Source of the DNA: Diphasiastrum complanatum
Lineage: Eukaryota; Streptophyta; Lycopodiopsida; Lycopodiales; Lycopodiaceae
Direction: 5' to 3'
Assembly (NCBI GenBank): GCA_029204225.1
Contig: CM055094.1
Coordinates: 18,996,065 to 19,060,064, forward strand
DNA: 64,000 nucleotides
Both the position numbers and the translations under genes were made by a program. Shown here piece by piece: positions 1 to 10,735 of the stretch (the stretch's first letter is position 1; each line of letters begins with the position of its first letter). The notes under the pieces are model-generated. The model saw nothing but the letters and a program-made list of their open reading frames with translations, was not told where the DNA came from and searched no databases.

Positions 1-27
1 TATAGTGAAGTAAGCAAGGCTTACAAA

Positions 28-1866
28 GTGTACATTCCTTCTACAAAGAAAGTTGTCATAAGTAGGGATGTCATCTTTCATGAAGAGAATGTTTCCAATG
101 TTGTTGATGTTGATGTTGATGTGCCTACTAATCATCATAATGTGCAAGATGTCTTGGATGAAGATGGAGATGCCACTCCAAAGCAAACTTCAAGGAAGAC
201 TCAAAGGCAAAGGGCTAAGCCATCAAGGCTAACCTATGATGAAAAAGGAAAGCAAGTGGTGGACAACTCTAACTTTGCTTTTCTTACCTCTTTTGATGAA
301 CCAACTTGTGTAGGTGAAGCAATTCAAAAGAAGGAATGGATCCAAGCCATGGATCATGAGCATCAAGCACTCATCAAAAGCAACACATGGAGGTTGGTAA
401 AGCTTCCAAAGGACAAGAAGGCAATTGGTTGTAAGTGGATCTTCAAGATCAAGACAAATCAAGATGGATCAATTAACAAGTACAAGGCAAGGTTGGTGGC
501 AAAGGGGTATGCTCAAGAATATGGTATTGACTATGATGAGACCTTTGCACCCGTGGCAAAGATGGTAACTATTCGAATTCTAATCTCTCTTGCAACTCTT
601 TATGATTGGGATATGTGGCAAATGGATGTTACTAATGCCTTCTTGAATGGTGATCTTGAATAAGATATTTACATGGAGCAACCCGAGGGCTATGTTTCAC
701 ATGATGAGCCTAATCATGTGTGCTATCTCCAAAAGAGTTTGTATGGGCTAAAGCAAGCACCAAGGAGTTGGTATGCTAAGCTCAATTCCTTCTTACTTTC
801 TCAAAACTTTGTTATGAGTGAGTATGATCATTCTCTCTACTTTAGATTGAATGAAAATGATATCACTTTACTTTTGATCTATGTTGATGACATTATCTTA
901 AGTGGTGGTAACAATCTAGATATAGATGAAATCAAGATGGCACTCAAAAGAGAGTTTGAAATTCAAGATCTTGGTAAACTTCATTATATCTTAGGAATAG
1001 AGATTATTAGAACTTCTAAATCTACATTCATATGTCAAGAAACGTATGTTAACTCTATTCTAAAAAGGTTTCATATGGAAGATTGTAAAGTTGTTTCTAC
1101 TCCTATGGAATCAAATGTAAAGCTAACTACAAGAAGTAATGAAAGATCCTTCAAGGACATTACTCTCTATAGAAAGCTAATAGGATCTCTTATATGGTTA
1201 ACCATCACAAGACCTGATCTAAGCTTTGTGGTTGGTAAACTAAGTCAATTTATGCAAGATCCTAGTGAGGCTCATTGGAAGCTAGGAAAGAGAGTACTTA
1301 GATACATCTCGGGATCTAGAGATTTTGGCATCTTGTATGGAGGTACTACACCTAACCTTTGTGGATTTTCAGATTCAGATTTTGCAGGTGATCAAATGGA
1401 TAGGAAGTCAACAAGTGCCTTTGCAATCTATCTTGGAGATGGAGTGGTCTCATGGCTATCAAAGAAGCAACCAACTATCTCTCTATCTTCCACCGAAGCC
1501 GAGTACAAGGCATTAACAACATGCACCAAGGAGATTCTTTGGATCAAGAGGATGTTATTGGATCTTCACTTGCTGGAACCAGAGAAGACTCCAATCATAC
1601 TTTGTGATAACCTTTCAGCCCAAAGCTTGGCAAGCAATCCTGTTTTTCATGCAAGGAGCAAGCACATTGAGATTGCTCACCATTTTGTGAGAGATCAAGT
1701 CATTGCCAAAGAGGTGGAGCTTCAACATGTCTCTTCAAAGGAGTGTGTGGCTGATATCTTCACCAAACCATTGGGAAAGGACCTATATTTAATGCATAGA
1801 TCTAATCTTGGAATGTGCTCAAAGACTATGTTGAAACTAGCATCCAATGTTGAAGAGGGAGTGTGA
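28..1866 (+). pseudogene. Copia A pol, reverse transcriptase-RNase H part, one nonsense codon
   Basis: This encodes the part of the Ty1/copia polyprotein that copies element RNA into DNA inside cytoplasmic particles. The first segment (28-663) holds the linker after integrase and the start of the RT domain, including WIFKIK and KARLVAKGYAQ. The second (673-1866) holds the RT catalytic YVDD at 880-891, then RNase H with SDSDFAGD near 1372 and STEAEY at 1489-1506, then the usual C-terminal FTKPLG. Both segments lie in one frame, separated only by a TAA at 661-663 where related elements have a sense codon. No frameshift was seen in 1.8 kb, which fits a recent insertion. The true polyprotein start is off the window, so the ATG at 28 is not a real start. 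Confidence 0.95.
1849..1861 (+). promoter_or_regulatory. Polypurine tract of copia A
   Basis: Purine-rich GAAGAGGGAG stretch directly before the LTR, where plus-strand DNA synthesis is primed in LTR elements. It overlaps the last codons of pol, as is common in plant copia elements. Confidence 0.8.
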
Positions 1867-2516
1867 AAATTGTCAACATTTCCTAGCTAGTTTGAGGCCT
1901 AAATTGGCTAAAATTGTAAATAGTTTTGGTTCTGGAGTTTCACACGTGTGAACCAGGCCACAATGTTTTTATTTACTGTATTTTTTCAGTATGATGAAGT
2001 GTCAAACTTCATACCCTTCAAAATGAGACCATTTTGATGTATTTTGGTCATATAAGCCATTTTTAGCTATTTTTCCTATATAGGGAATATCTAGGGTCAA
2101 GTACCTTCTAGAGAGAGGAGAGAGAGTCATCTTCCTCATCCATAAATAGTAGGGAAGTCGTGGAGAACAGGTTGGAGAAACCTTTTGTATGCTTCATTGA
2201 GATCAATAGATCATTGTCATTGTTTCTTCCTCCATTGAGAGCATTGTTGTGTGTATTGTCTTCAAGCTATTGTGTATGATCTTAGGTGCTTTCCAAAAGT
2301 GATAGGCTGATGTATTATGGACTGTATAATGCTATTTTGGGCCGCACTTGATGTTTATGGAAGTTTCCATTTGTGATAAATGCTTTTTGATCAAGTTCTT
2401 TGCATTCTAGGTAGCATAGAATGTGTTGCCAATTCCTAGCTTATGTAGTTTGGAGTGCAAGCATTCAAGCCAATGATCTTGGAGTTTAGATCCACTTAGG
2501 ATCTGTATTTTTCACA
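1862..2516 (+). repeat. 3' LTR of copia A (655 bp)
   Basis: The ends are perfect 8-bp inverted repeats, TGTGAAAA at 1862 and TTTTCACA ending at 2516. It starts right after the polypurine tract and stops at the copia B gag sequence that is continuous in units 2 and 3. A TATA-like ATAAATA lies at 2142-2148 and would serve as the LTR promoter. The expected 5-bp target duplication is AGCTT (2517-2521); its partner would be left of the window. Confidence 0.9.
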
Positions 2517-3068
2517 AGCTTCTCCATCCTTGACTTGATGTGAGTTCTCCTACTCTCCTCGACCATGAGGAATCCTTGGAGATCTTCAAGTGAAGGCAAC
2601 TTGCACATGACTGCATAGCCTTGCACCAAGTTAGCAAAATCCATACTTAAACCATTCAAGATTGGTTGAACAAGTTCACTTTCCTTAATGGAATCTCCTA
2701 TGTGAGCAAGCTCTTTGTTTAAGTCCTTGACTCTCAGCACATATGGATTTGATTCTTCAAGGATATCAACCTTGAAGTATTCTTGGATTCATATATCTTT
2801 TGAAGAGTTTCCCATGATTCTTGAGCCAAGATGCAAGCACCTACCTCCTTAAGAAGCTCATGAGCCACATTCATTTTATACAATGGAGAGCAACCTTGCA
2901 CCTCCTTTTGTATTTTGCAGCTTCTTGAGGGTGAATAGGCTCATCCTCTTCACCACTCACTATATCCATTAGATCTTGTAAAATAATGATTGATTCCATT
3001 CTTAGCTTCCAAATTGAATAATTAGAAGCATTCAATCTATCATGTGAATCCAAAAGATATGCATTCAT
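2517..3068 (-). pseudogene. Copia B gag, N-terminal part, cut by copia A
   Basis: Antisense remnant of a Ty1/copia capsid gene (UBN2-type gag by its pattern). The start is at 3066-3068 (MNAYLLDSHDRLNASNYSIWKLRM region), where SNYSIWKLRM is the typical gag N-terminus. A second frame from 2740 down continues the capsid with LNKELAHIGDSIKESELV. The two halves are out of frame with each other, so it was already broken. The CCHC zinc knuckle and protease that follow in units 2 and 3 would lie left of copia A, outside the window. Confidence 0.8.
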
Positions 3069-3230
3069 TGATCTCGACTGCCTCCTCCTTGATCTCGACT
3101 TCACAAGGATATAGGATTCACATAACCTGAACCAAAAGGAATCATATGCACATAAATATGCCTCTTCAAATCATTCCTACAAGATCAGTTGAATTTTAAG
3201 CAATGAACTAGAATTTCAACCTCATAAAAC
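3069..3230 (-). other. Copia B leader, truncated
   Basis: Sequence upstream of the gag start in antisense orientation; it matches the first part of 32,651-33,010 and 57,518-57,870 and then breaks off near 3,195. No primer binding site could be recognised. Confidence 0.5.
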
Positions 3231-3439
3231 TCTTTAAGAATCTAGGTCCTTAATTTTCTCATTTGGTGTAGCTATCTATGTAAGCAAATGATACAGAACA
3301 TTACAAAAAGTCACAATATCATGCTTTACTGCCATGCTGCCATGCATGCTTTTTAGGAAATGCAAACAAACTCTGATGGGAGAAGATTTGATGCTGGCAC
3401 TTCCTTCTTCAGGCATGGAAATGGAATTCAGAAGCTTTG
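3231..3439. repeat. Block Q (1)
   Basis: Unidentified repeat always found just before block R; also at about 8,745, 33,595, 38,965 and 58,465. A 60-codon minus-strand frame (MPEEGS/MLEEGS start) is open in several copies, but nothing in it is recognisable and I do not call it a gene. Confidence 0.6.
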
Positions 3440-4029
3440 AAAAGCTATAGCTTCAAAGGATTGATTTTCCATATTTTAGTGGCGATCTATCATTTGCTAC
3501 GACTATGCTTGATTACTACTTCGCATCCTTGGACACTATCTACATACATCCACCATGGATCTAGAGCGCCATCACCATTCATTTTCGAAAACCCTAAGCT
3601 CTTGAGATCTGCTACATTACACAAAAATCATCACATCTAGCACGAGCCAAGTGCTGAGGCGTAGTGCTATTGGAGCTTGTCAAAACCACACATTCAACAC
3701 CGATTTGGGTTGAAAACTCTCTACTAGTACATTATCGCGAAGAAACATCATCATTTCCACATCCTATCAGAGCGACATTGCTCCAAATTTTTCCACAAAT
3801 TTCTAGTCTCCATACACTACCGAGCAATACTCTACATACACTGCTCATAGAGCCGAGCCCCCATACTCTGCAATCACCGTGGACCGAGCCGAGCGTCCAT
3901 ACTATGCATTCACTGTGGACCAAGCTGAGCGTCCATACTCTGCATACAAAGTTGACTGAGCCGAGTCCATCAAAAGTCGACCGATCCGAAGCCCTCCACA
4001 GTCGATCGAGCTGAGAATCCACTTGTAAA
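3440..4029 (+). repeat. Block R (1) with 36-bp minirepeat
   Basis: Dispersed repeat of unknown nature. It contains a 36-bp direct repeat with units starting at 3861, 3897 and 3933; one frame reads it as a 12-residue unit close to PYSAITVDRAER. Several frames on both strands are open because the segment is poor in stop triplets, so the long frames here are weak evidence of coding. It runs directly into a gypsy remnant at about 4030. Confidence 0.7.
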
Positions 4030-4325
4030 TAGATTTTAAAAACCATACTGTGGTATTTAAAGATAAGTTTGACCAGATAGTCTCTATTTATGGGGAGACT
4101 AATGTACTCCCATCATCGATGGTTTGCTCGGCGGAAGTTATGGAAAAATTACATGACTCTAAGTATGAGCTTTTTCATCTTGTTTTGAAATCTCGTATGC
4201 ATTGTGATGTGAATGATGATGTGAATGTGTTAACATGCTTTAACACCAAAAATTAGCATCAAGAACAGCTTTTAATGCAAGATTAAAAACAAGAGTTCAA
4301 TGATGTTTTTCCTAAATAGGTAAGA
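4030..4325 (+). pseudogene. Ty3/gypsy protease-RT junction remnant (1)
   Basis: Fragment equal to the second half of the gypsy piece at 13,978-14,995: it starts in the IDFKNHT stretch after the retropepsin core, continues with FKDKFDQIVSIYGETNVLP and reaches a FNDVFP-like motif typical of the start of gypsy RT. The catalytic Asp region is absent. It is fused to block R at its left end, a junction also seen at 34,410 and 59,280. Confidence 0.65.
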
Positions 4326-5215
4326 TTTTCTGAGGTACATACTTCTAATTATATTGCAGTCCGTTTTAAGCACATAATCAAATTTTTCCAAAATGAAATC
4401 TTTGAAATGTTTCAGAAAAGAGCAAGAACATAAAGATAGATTTTCAATTTCAAAATTGCAGAAAACATCAAACAAAAAGTACCATTCACTTTTGATGTTA
4501 GGTAAGTATGACCAAGCAAACACAATATTATAGAAAGACTTGTGTATATAAGGTCAAAGATTGTAATAAAATACGAGTGTAAAAGTGTCTCACATGAATG
4601 GTCTCAAACATTCTGTTACAGTAGCGTAAATGTAAAAATATCTTTGCCTTGTCCTTGCACGTGTTGAGCTGTAGTCGATCCACCGTATTCCTAGTGAGAG
4701 TTCTTCTATGCAGATCCTCGTCATCCTGCGAGCTAGTTAATACCTGTAAAAGTTCAGTCTTTTAGCCGGTAAGTCTTCTTTTGCACCACTGCCTTGTCCT
4801 TCCTTTCCTTTATATCATGTATACTTCTTTCTTTTACGCATATTTTGTCCAGAAACCACCGAACTAGGGTTGTTTAGGTTGAAAGAACCACGTCTTTCAT
4901 TTGAGTTTTGGAAGAATTTATCTTGGACAGCGAAAAAATTTGGTCTTTTGAGGAGGCGTTCAATCTCTCTGATGTTTTTAGCATCTCCTAAGTTGGCAAG
5001 GAGTTTAGCAGAAGGGTTTGCAACAAATCAATCATGTGCTGACGTAAAAAGAGAAAAGTAGGTGTGACTTGACAACATCTCTGGCGAGCTTGTGTAGCCA
5101 AAGAAAAAAGCCATTCATCTGATTTTGGAAGAATGCACCAGGGAAGAATTTACTAAGATTGTTCATCATGAAACACGATGACCCAAAACAAAAAGAAATG
5201 ACATGCAAACCCATT
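4326..5215. repeat. Block S (1), unidentified
   Basis: Follows the gypsy remnant in every copy, so it may be more of the same element. A 63-codon plus-strand frame at 4870-5061 (FEFWKNLSWTAKKFGLLRR) recurs in all copies with mostly silent-looking changes, but I do not recognise it. No other feature seen. Confidence 0.5.
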
Positions 5216-5795
5216 TTTTTTTGGTCGTTTTTTTTTTAATTTTATAAAAAAAATACCCATATTTAAAATGCTTCAAATAAAGATATTGTAATGCTAAAAA
5301 AAATGTTGTATTTTGCAAGAAAATTAATCAACCTACTAAAATTTTGTTAATAGATTTTTGTTAATAATTGCAAATTAGCTTGAATGAAATAATAATACTA
5401 TTCAAAATAAAATCATTGGACACAACCATTAGAATAACTAAAAAAAATCTTTTTCTTTTTTAAAACAAAAGTTTTCAATGTTTTTTTAAAAATTTTAAAA
5501 GTGTTTTAAATTACAATTCTTGTATCAAGAAAAATATTTTTTAAATTATGACAAAATTTTAATCAGTATTTAAATCTTTACTTATATTTAAACATTAAAT
5601 GATTGCAAATGAAATTATTTCTAAAAACTTCTTATAAAAACACAATGAAAAATTAAAATATTAGAAACCTGACAGTTCGTTGCAATTTTAGTTTTGCTAA
5701 TATTTAAATCATTAAAAAACTGCTAAATCTATATTTTTAATACAAACAAATTTAAAAACATTAAATTAATCAAAAAGATTTCAATACACAATATT
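5216..5795. other. AT-rich block (1), no gene seen
   Basis: Very AT-rich with many A and T runs; also at about 15,891, 35,591, 40,361, 60,001 and 61,431. No coding frame or known motif. Confidence 0.6.
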
Positions 5796-5996
5796 TCAAG
5801 AAATATAAACGTAATTGTTTTCTAAAATAAAAGAGAATTTATTACTCCCAGAAATCATCAAGATCATTTCCATTTTTTGTTTTTTTGAAGGAGCCATTGT
5901 AGTGTCAATTGGCACCTCTTCCACAATTTCCTTGACAACTGCAACCACATTATAGTCCTGAACTAGGACATCAGCAAACTCCCCTTTATCACCCAC
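5796..5996 (-). CDS. Short acidic frame, possible C-terminal exon remnant
   Basis: A 66-codon frame with acidic GEFADVLVQD and a basic PSKKQK stretch. In the copies at 36.2-36.4 and 62.1-62.2 kb the same stretch is frameshifted, and another frame there ends in KKTKNVNDLDDFWE before a stop. It may be the end of an unidentified gene, but open length alone does not prove coding. Confidence 0.2.
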   Translation of the reverse strand: MGDKGEFADVLVQDYNVVAVVKEIVEEVPIDTTMAPSKKQKMEMILMISGSNKFSFILENNYVYIS

Positions 5997-6057
5997 TTTT
6001 TAACTAGTAGGAGGTTGGGGTTCTTTTTTGATAAAAATACAGCAAAATAAACCCATT

Positions 6058-6707
6058 TGATTCTAGAAATGATGGAGAAAGTACCTACTTAGAATCCAAA
6101 CAAGATCTAGAAGCTAGATTACTAATCAATGTATTGATTCCTAGTTTATCTTGGCTTGAACTCCATGAATTAGCTCCAAAACGCTTCACACATGTGGATG
6201 TACGGCTTGCTGCTGCTTGTGCACTGTACCTGCAGCTCCAATCTCATTCAATGATCATAGAAAATCATAAGCCAATAGCATTCATCAGTCAAATCATAGA
6301 CTCAAACTAGTCAAGAAGGAAAATCTCAATTTTGCTCATAATTGGATGGAAATCCCATCACATATTTATACATGTAGAGTTCGAATTTGAGCGTATTACG
6401 GCTTCTATGTAATCATCACAACCTAACCCTAACATCCAACCTAAAGATCCAGTTGATCCACCCTATTTAGGGTCGATACCTCGAGAACCAAAAACAATGC
6501 AAAAACTGCTATTTAAAGCTCCTACTTTCTTTCTACCCTATCTATGCACTCTTTGGACACATTCCAAAGGTACCATTCCAAAGCTAGGTTAATAATTTGA
6601 CTTAGAATAAGGTATCCTATGCTTTTGGCATGTGTGACATCCCACATCATGGCCTCAAAGTCATTTACAAGTGAAATTTATGCAAACTAGCTTGTGTAAA
6701 TTTAACA
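6058..6707 (-). repeat. Copia B LTR, antisense (unit 1)
   Basis: On the minus strand it begins TGTTAAATTTACACAAG at 6707, right after the pol stop and a GAGGAGGAG purine tract, as a 3' LTR should. A TATA-like TATAAATATG lies at about 6363-6371. The far end is set at a TG in TGATTCTAG (6058) by size only; no primer binding site or target duplication was found, so that boundary is uncertain. Confidence 0.65.
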
Positions 6708-7701
6708 CTCCTCCTCACAACTAGTTTGAAGATAACATAGAATTGCTATCAACCCTAGGGCTGACCTTAACTTCACAAATGTGGCTCTTTGAAGTGGTTT
6801 AGTGAGGATATCAACAACACATTCACTACTTGCCACATGCTCCAAAGATATCTCCTTAGATTGCACCTTCTCTGACACAAAATGATGAGAGATCTCGATA
6901 TGTTTTGGTCTTGCATGGAAGATTGGGTTGGTTGCAAGGTGTTGGACTGAAATTTTGTCATTGTAGAGAGTTGGAACATCATATAAACTTTGCTAAGGAT
7001 CTTGGAAGTCCTGAGGCAAGCTCCTCCTTGCACATGATCTCCATGGATTTTGAGTTGATGTGGCCAAGTCTTTTGTGCTGTAGAATATGGTTGGATAGCT
7101 TGGTCTCCTTGGCTAGCATCACAACATTAGCATCCACATAGGCATCTAGTTTGAACAATCTTCCAAACCTTATGTCTTTAGCAATGATCTTGCCATCCTT
7201 CTTGATGTTACATGTATTTGTGGCGAACTCCACAATCAAACCATTGTCAAGCAATTGTCCTACACTAAGCAAGTTCTTAGTGATACTAGAAATGTAAAGG
7301 ACTCCATCAATCTTGATTTTCCTTGAAAATCCCAAGCATAAAGGTATGGATCCTATTCCTTCTATCTTACAAGAATAATTAATTGCTGTAAAAATTGACT
7401 TGATGGGTCCTTCATAGGTAGATAAGGTTGAAAAATACTCCCTCTTACTTGTCATGTGGGAGCTAGCCCCACTATCTATCCACCAAGGGTCTTCACCTCT
7501 TATGCTTGAAGAAGAGAAACTTGGCATCATGACGAAATCTTCGTAAGAGCTCTCCTCTTCCTCTTGACCAAGATTTGCTTGACATTGAGTTTGCTTCTTC
7601 TTGAATAGATGCAAAATAGAAATGATTGAAAGACTAGATATCCCACTACCTAGAGACTTGAGAAAGCTCAAAACTTGACCTCTCAATAAGAACCTACCCA
7701 A
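6708..7701 (-). pseudogene. Copia B internal region with integrase and RT deleted (unit 1)
   Basis: Minus-strand frame from 7701 holds the retropepsin site WWIDSGASSHM at 7453-7485, the rest of protease with KNLLSVGQLLDNG, and the gag-pre-integrase motif HKRLGHINSKSM. At about 6985 this jumps directly to the C-terminal end of RNase H (NPIFHARPKHIEISHHF and DILTKPL, about 6960-6760), then a stop, a polypurine tract and the LTR. Integrase and nearly all of RT are missing. The zinc knuckle is replaced upstream by unrelated sequence. The same joints occur at 37,064-38,036 and 62,922-63,900, so the deletion came before the duplications. It cannot encode a working element. Confidence 0.85.
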
Positions 7702-8130
7702 TCTTAAGCGAAATCATATCTATTAATGTTAACAAGAATGGAAACTACTTGAATTTGCATAAAAATTGGATCTAGAACTGCCTCCTCTTTGATCTCGACT
7801 TCACAAGGATATAGAATTCACCTAACCTGAATCAAAAGGAATCATATGCACATAGATATGCCTCTTCCAATCATTCCTACAAGATCAGTTGAATCATCAA
7901 GTAATAATCAATCCAAACTATTCACAAATCAAGCAAAATTGAACACAATCTTGACTAGAATTGCATTCACTTGATGAGCACTTGTCAAAAACTTTGAGCT
8001 GACCCTAAAATTTAATTTCTAAGATCTCAATAAGTCTAAGAACTAACTATTATAGTACCAAAGATAAGGATCTACCTTCCCTTTGATTGATTGAAAACTA
8101 CGTGGCAGACCTACGTGGTAGACCTATGTC
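7702..8130 (-). repeat. Copia B leader/LTR-like block, antisense (unit 1)
   Basis: From about 7,778 it matches 32,680-33,005 and 57,540-57,865, the sequence before the gag start, but here no gag follows. Bases 7,702-7,777 also occur at 38,037 and 63,901. No gene seen. Confidence 0.5.
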
Positions 8131-8744
8131 CCTTTGTGTGAATATTTTCTGGATCCAAACTTCTAGTGTGTGGATATTAGGCTAGAGATAGCATGATATA
8201 TTAATCTCAACATCCATTGGAGCGAGCTTCCGATCCACTTGAACACGAAACTTACAAGAGTATTTGCTTCATGATGTAAATGTGAATCCAACTTATCAAC
8301 AATGTGATTCCCTAGTGCACAATGTATCACTATCATCACGTGGCATGCAAACAAGATGGCAAACACTCATCAATTTTTCTGTGCATGATTCGAGCCGAAT
8401 TGTCTTCATGCCCAAATTCCTAGAAATTGGAGATACCAGAACAACAAATTTACAATTTTCTAGAACCTATTGCATCATTGTTTGATTGTGCTCTCTTTCT
8501 CTTACCTTAAATGGTGCAAAAAAGCTACTAGAATATCGAACCAATAATATCACAAGCTACATTCAAATGTGTTAAGATAACACGAAAGTGCAGCATAATT
8601 TGCTTATAATAGGCTACTTGCAAATGATCATAATCATGGTGAGCTGTGAACTCGATCTTTGCCATTATAAATTAGCATACACTTGGTATAAATAGCATCA
8701 TTTCCACCAAAAAGAAACTTTCAGAGGAAGTTGTTTTATAGAAA
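8131..8744. other. Repeated block W (1), no gene seen
   Basis: Begins near TGTCCCTTTGTGTGAATATT and recurs at about 29,030, 33,010, 53,870 and 57,880. No recognisable coding or structural feature. Confidence 0.5.
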
Positions 8745-8979
8745 AACTAGAACTTCAACCTCATAAAACTCTTTAAGAATCTAGGTCCTTAATTTTCTCA
8801 TTTGGTGTAGCTATGTATGTAAGCAAATGTTGCAGAACATTACAAAAATTCACAATATCACGCTTTACTGCCATGTTGCAATGCATGCTTTTGAGGAAAT
8901 GAAAACAAACTCTGATGGGAGAAGATTTGATGCTGGCACTTCCTTCTTCAAGCATGGAGATGGAATTCAGAAGCTTTGA
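8745..8979. repeat. Block Q (2)
   Basis: Second copy of the repeat that precedes R; the 60-codon minus-strand frame is at 8773-8955. Confidence 0.6.
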
Positions 8980-9720
8980 AAAGCCATAGCTTCAAAGGAT
9001 CGATTTTCCATCTTTTAGTGGCGATCTATCATTCGCTACGACCGTGCTTGATTATTCCTTCGCATCCTTGGACACCATCTACATACATCCACCACGAATC
9101 CAGAGTGCCATCATCATCCATTTTCAAAAACCCTTAGCTGTCGAGACTTGCTACATTACACAAAAATCATCACATCTAGCACGAGAATGCTGACGGGTAG
9201 TGCTACTGGAGCTTGTCAAAACCACACATTCAACACCGATTTGGGTTGCAATCTCTTACTAGTACATTATCACGAAGAAACATCATCGTTTCCACATCCT
9301 ATCAGAGCGTTGCTCCAAAATTTTCCACAAATTTCTATTCTCCATACACTGCCGAGCAATACTCTACATACACTGCTCATAGAGCCGCGCCCCCATACTC
9401 TGCAATCACCGTGGACCGAGCTGAGCGTACATACTCTGCATTCGCTGTGGAACGAGCTGAGCGTCCATACTCTGCATACAAAGTTGACTGAGCCGAGTCC
9501 ATCAGAAGTCGACCGATCCGAAGCCCTCCACAGTCGATCGAGCCGAGACTCCACTTGTCTGTTACCAGAGCCGAACCTTCAACAGAGTCACCAGCCGAGA
9601 CCAGAACCTGTCTGCCACAACATCTTCCAGTTCTGATGACCCAACTCAAGACATAATTGACATCACCATGGAAAGCCTCGATATCTCTGAGATGAACACT
9701 TGGTACCAGGAGGCACACTA
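8980..9720 (+). repeat. Block R (2), long form
   Basis: Carries three 36-bp units starting at 9393, 9429 and 9465. Unlike R(1) it continues past the gypsy junction into a Ser/Asp-rich frame (TSSSSDDPTQD in sister copies) ending MNTWYQEAH and a TAG at 9718-9720 that every long R copy shares. This tail may be the start of gene M. Confidence 0.65.
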
Positions 9721-10735
9721 GTTCTTGAGCCACATAGAGTTCCAACTTCCTCTTTTCAGTGGCTATCAGAGCCCATTTCTATTGCATATTGCCTATAACC
9801 ACACCGACAGATTTTCCAAGTCATGTTACCTCCTAACCAATTTTTTTTTTATACTATCCCTATTTCTGGGGCTGACCTCAATACATTTGGCTTCCCTAGG
9901 GGACCAAATACAGTAAACAGGACCCTCAAAAAGATTGAATCCACAGCATACTTCAAATACATAGACCCCACAGTGGACAAATGGAAAAAAGGATGGTTAC
10001 CGTATCGAGGTCATAAATGATAAGCCCTTAGTTGCTCCATGCGCCTATCTAACGAAATATACATAGCGCTATAGGTCCAAGATCATGCATATCCCCATGA
10101 AAATATTCCACATGATGGTTGATTCTAGACTACATGATCAGAACCTTTATGATTGGGCCCAGTTTGCTTCCAACTGCCTCCATGACTATATCAAGAACAA
10201 GCAAACCTCCAGTTATTGGGCTATCTTCTGATAGATGTCATTGTAGCAGTTGAGCCACCGACCTCGAGTTCGAGACCACTTGATGCTAGCAGATAAAAGC
10301 TTGGGAGACTCCCTTAGAACCAGCCAAGAATACCAACTCTACTTCCAAGCCTATCGCAACAGATTCAACACAAGCGGCTTCTCAAAAGAGAAAGAGTTCC
10401 TTCTCTCCACAAGGGCCAACTGCAAAGCACCAAACGGTTGGCCTAGTGAAGCTTACATCGAGAAAGACACCCATGTCCTCTATGTCACAGATGAAGGATC
10501 ATTCTGCTGAAGAGTCTTTTGCTCAACATGAAGACCCCACCACACTGGTCCAACCACCACCAACACAACAATCCAGGCAAAGGACCAAGATACGAGCGAA
10601 GCGTCATGCTTCATCAGATGAAACAGACTCAGATGATATGGAGCTTGACCTCACTAGTAACGTATGTAGTTAATTGGAAGTTGGATAGCCGCAACTTGTG
10701 GGGTCCATACTTCAAGATTCTATTTTCTACCATTA
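9721..10735 (+). pseudogene. Gene M copy 1 (unidentified protein), broken
   Basis: I do not recognise this protein. Three frames together give its order: 9823-10020 (IPISGADLNTFGFPRGPN, FKYIDP), then KLFHMMADSRLH and NCLHDYIKNKQT in a shifted frame, then 10250-10510 (ADKSLGDSLRTSQEYQLYFQ, EKDTHVLYVTDEGS). A Pro/Gln-rich linker (EDPTTLVQPPPTQQS) at about 10,510-10,590 is present only here and appears deleted in copies 2 and 4. The stretch FEEFHGPKGL near the C-terminus in other copies is missing here. At least two frameshifts and several stops make it dead. It lies upstream of gene K on the same strand in all complete units. Confidence 0.5.

Larger units (their letters stand above)
1..2516 (+). 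mobile_element. Copia A: 3' half of a Ty1/copia LTR retrotransposon
   Basis: The piece holds the C-terminal part of pol (reverse transcriptase and RNase H), a polypurine tract and a complete 3' LTR that ends exactly where antisense copia B gag sequence begins. Gag, protease, most of the integrase and the 5' LTR lie to the left of the window. Units 2 and 3 have an uninterrupted gag at this place, so this insertion is younger than the duplication of the units. Confidence 0.95.

Noticed and set aside
3732-4046. Minus-strand frames across block R rich in CRVWTL
   Set aside because: They are antisense to the 36-bp minirepeat, and several frames are open at once, so they reflect lack of stop triplets and not coding.
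4272-4523. Minus-strand frame MFAWSYLPNIKSEWYF
   Set aside because: It is repeated in all S copies but overlaps the gypsy-derived strand; no start or context supports it, and sister copies vary in length.
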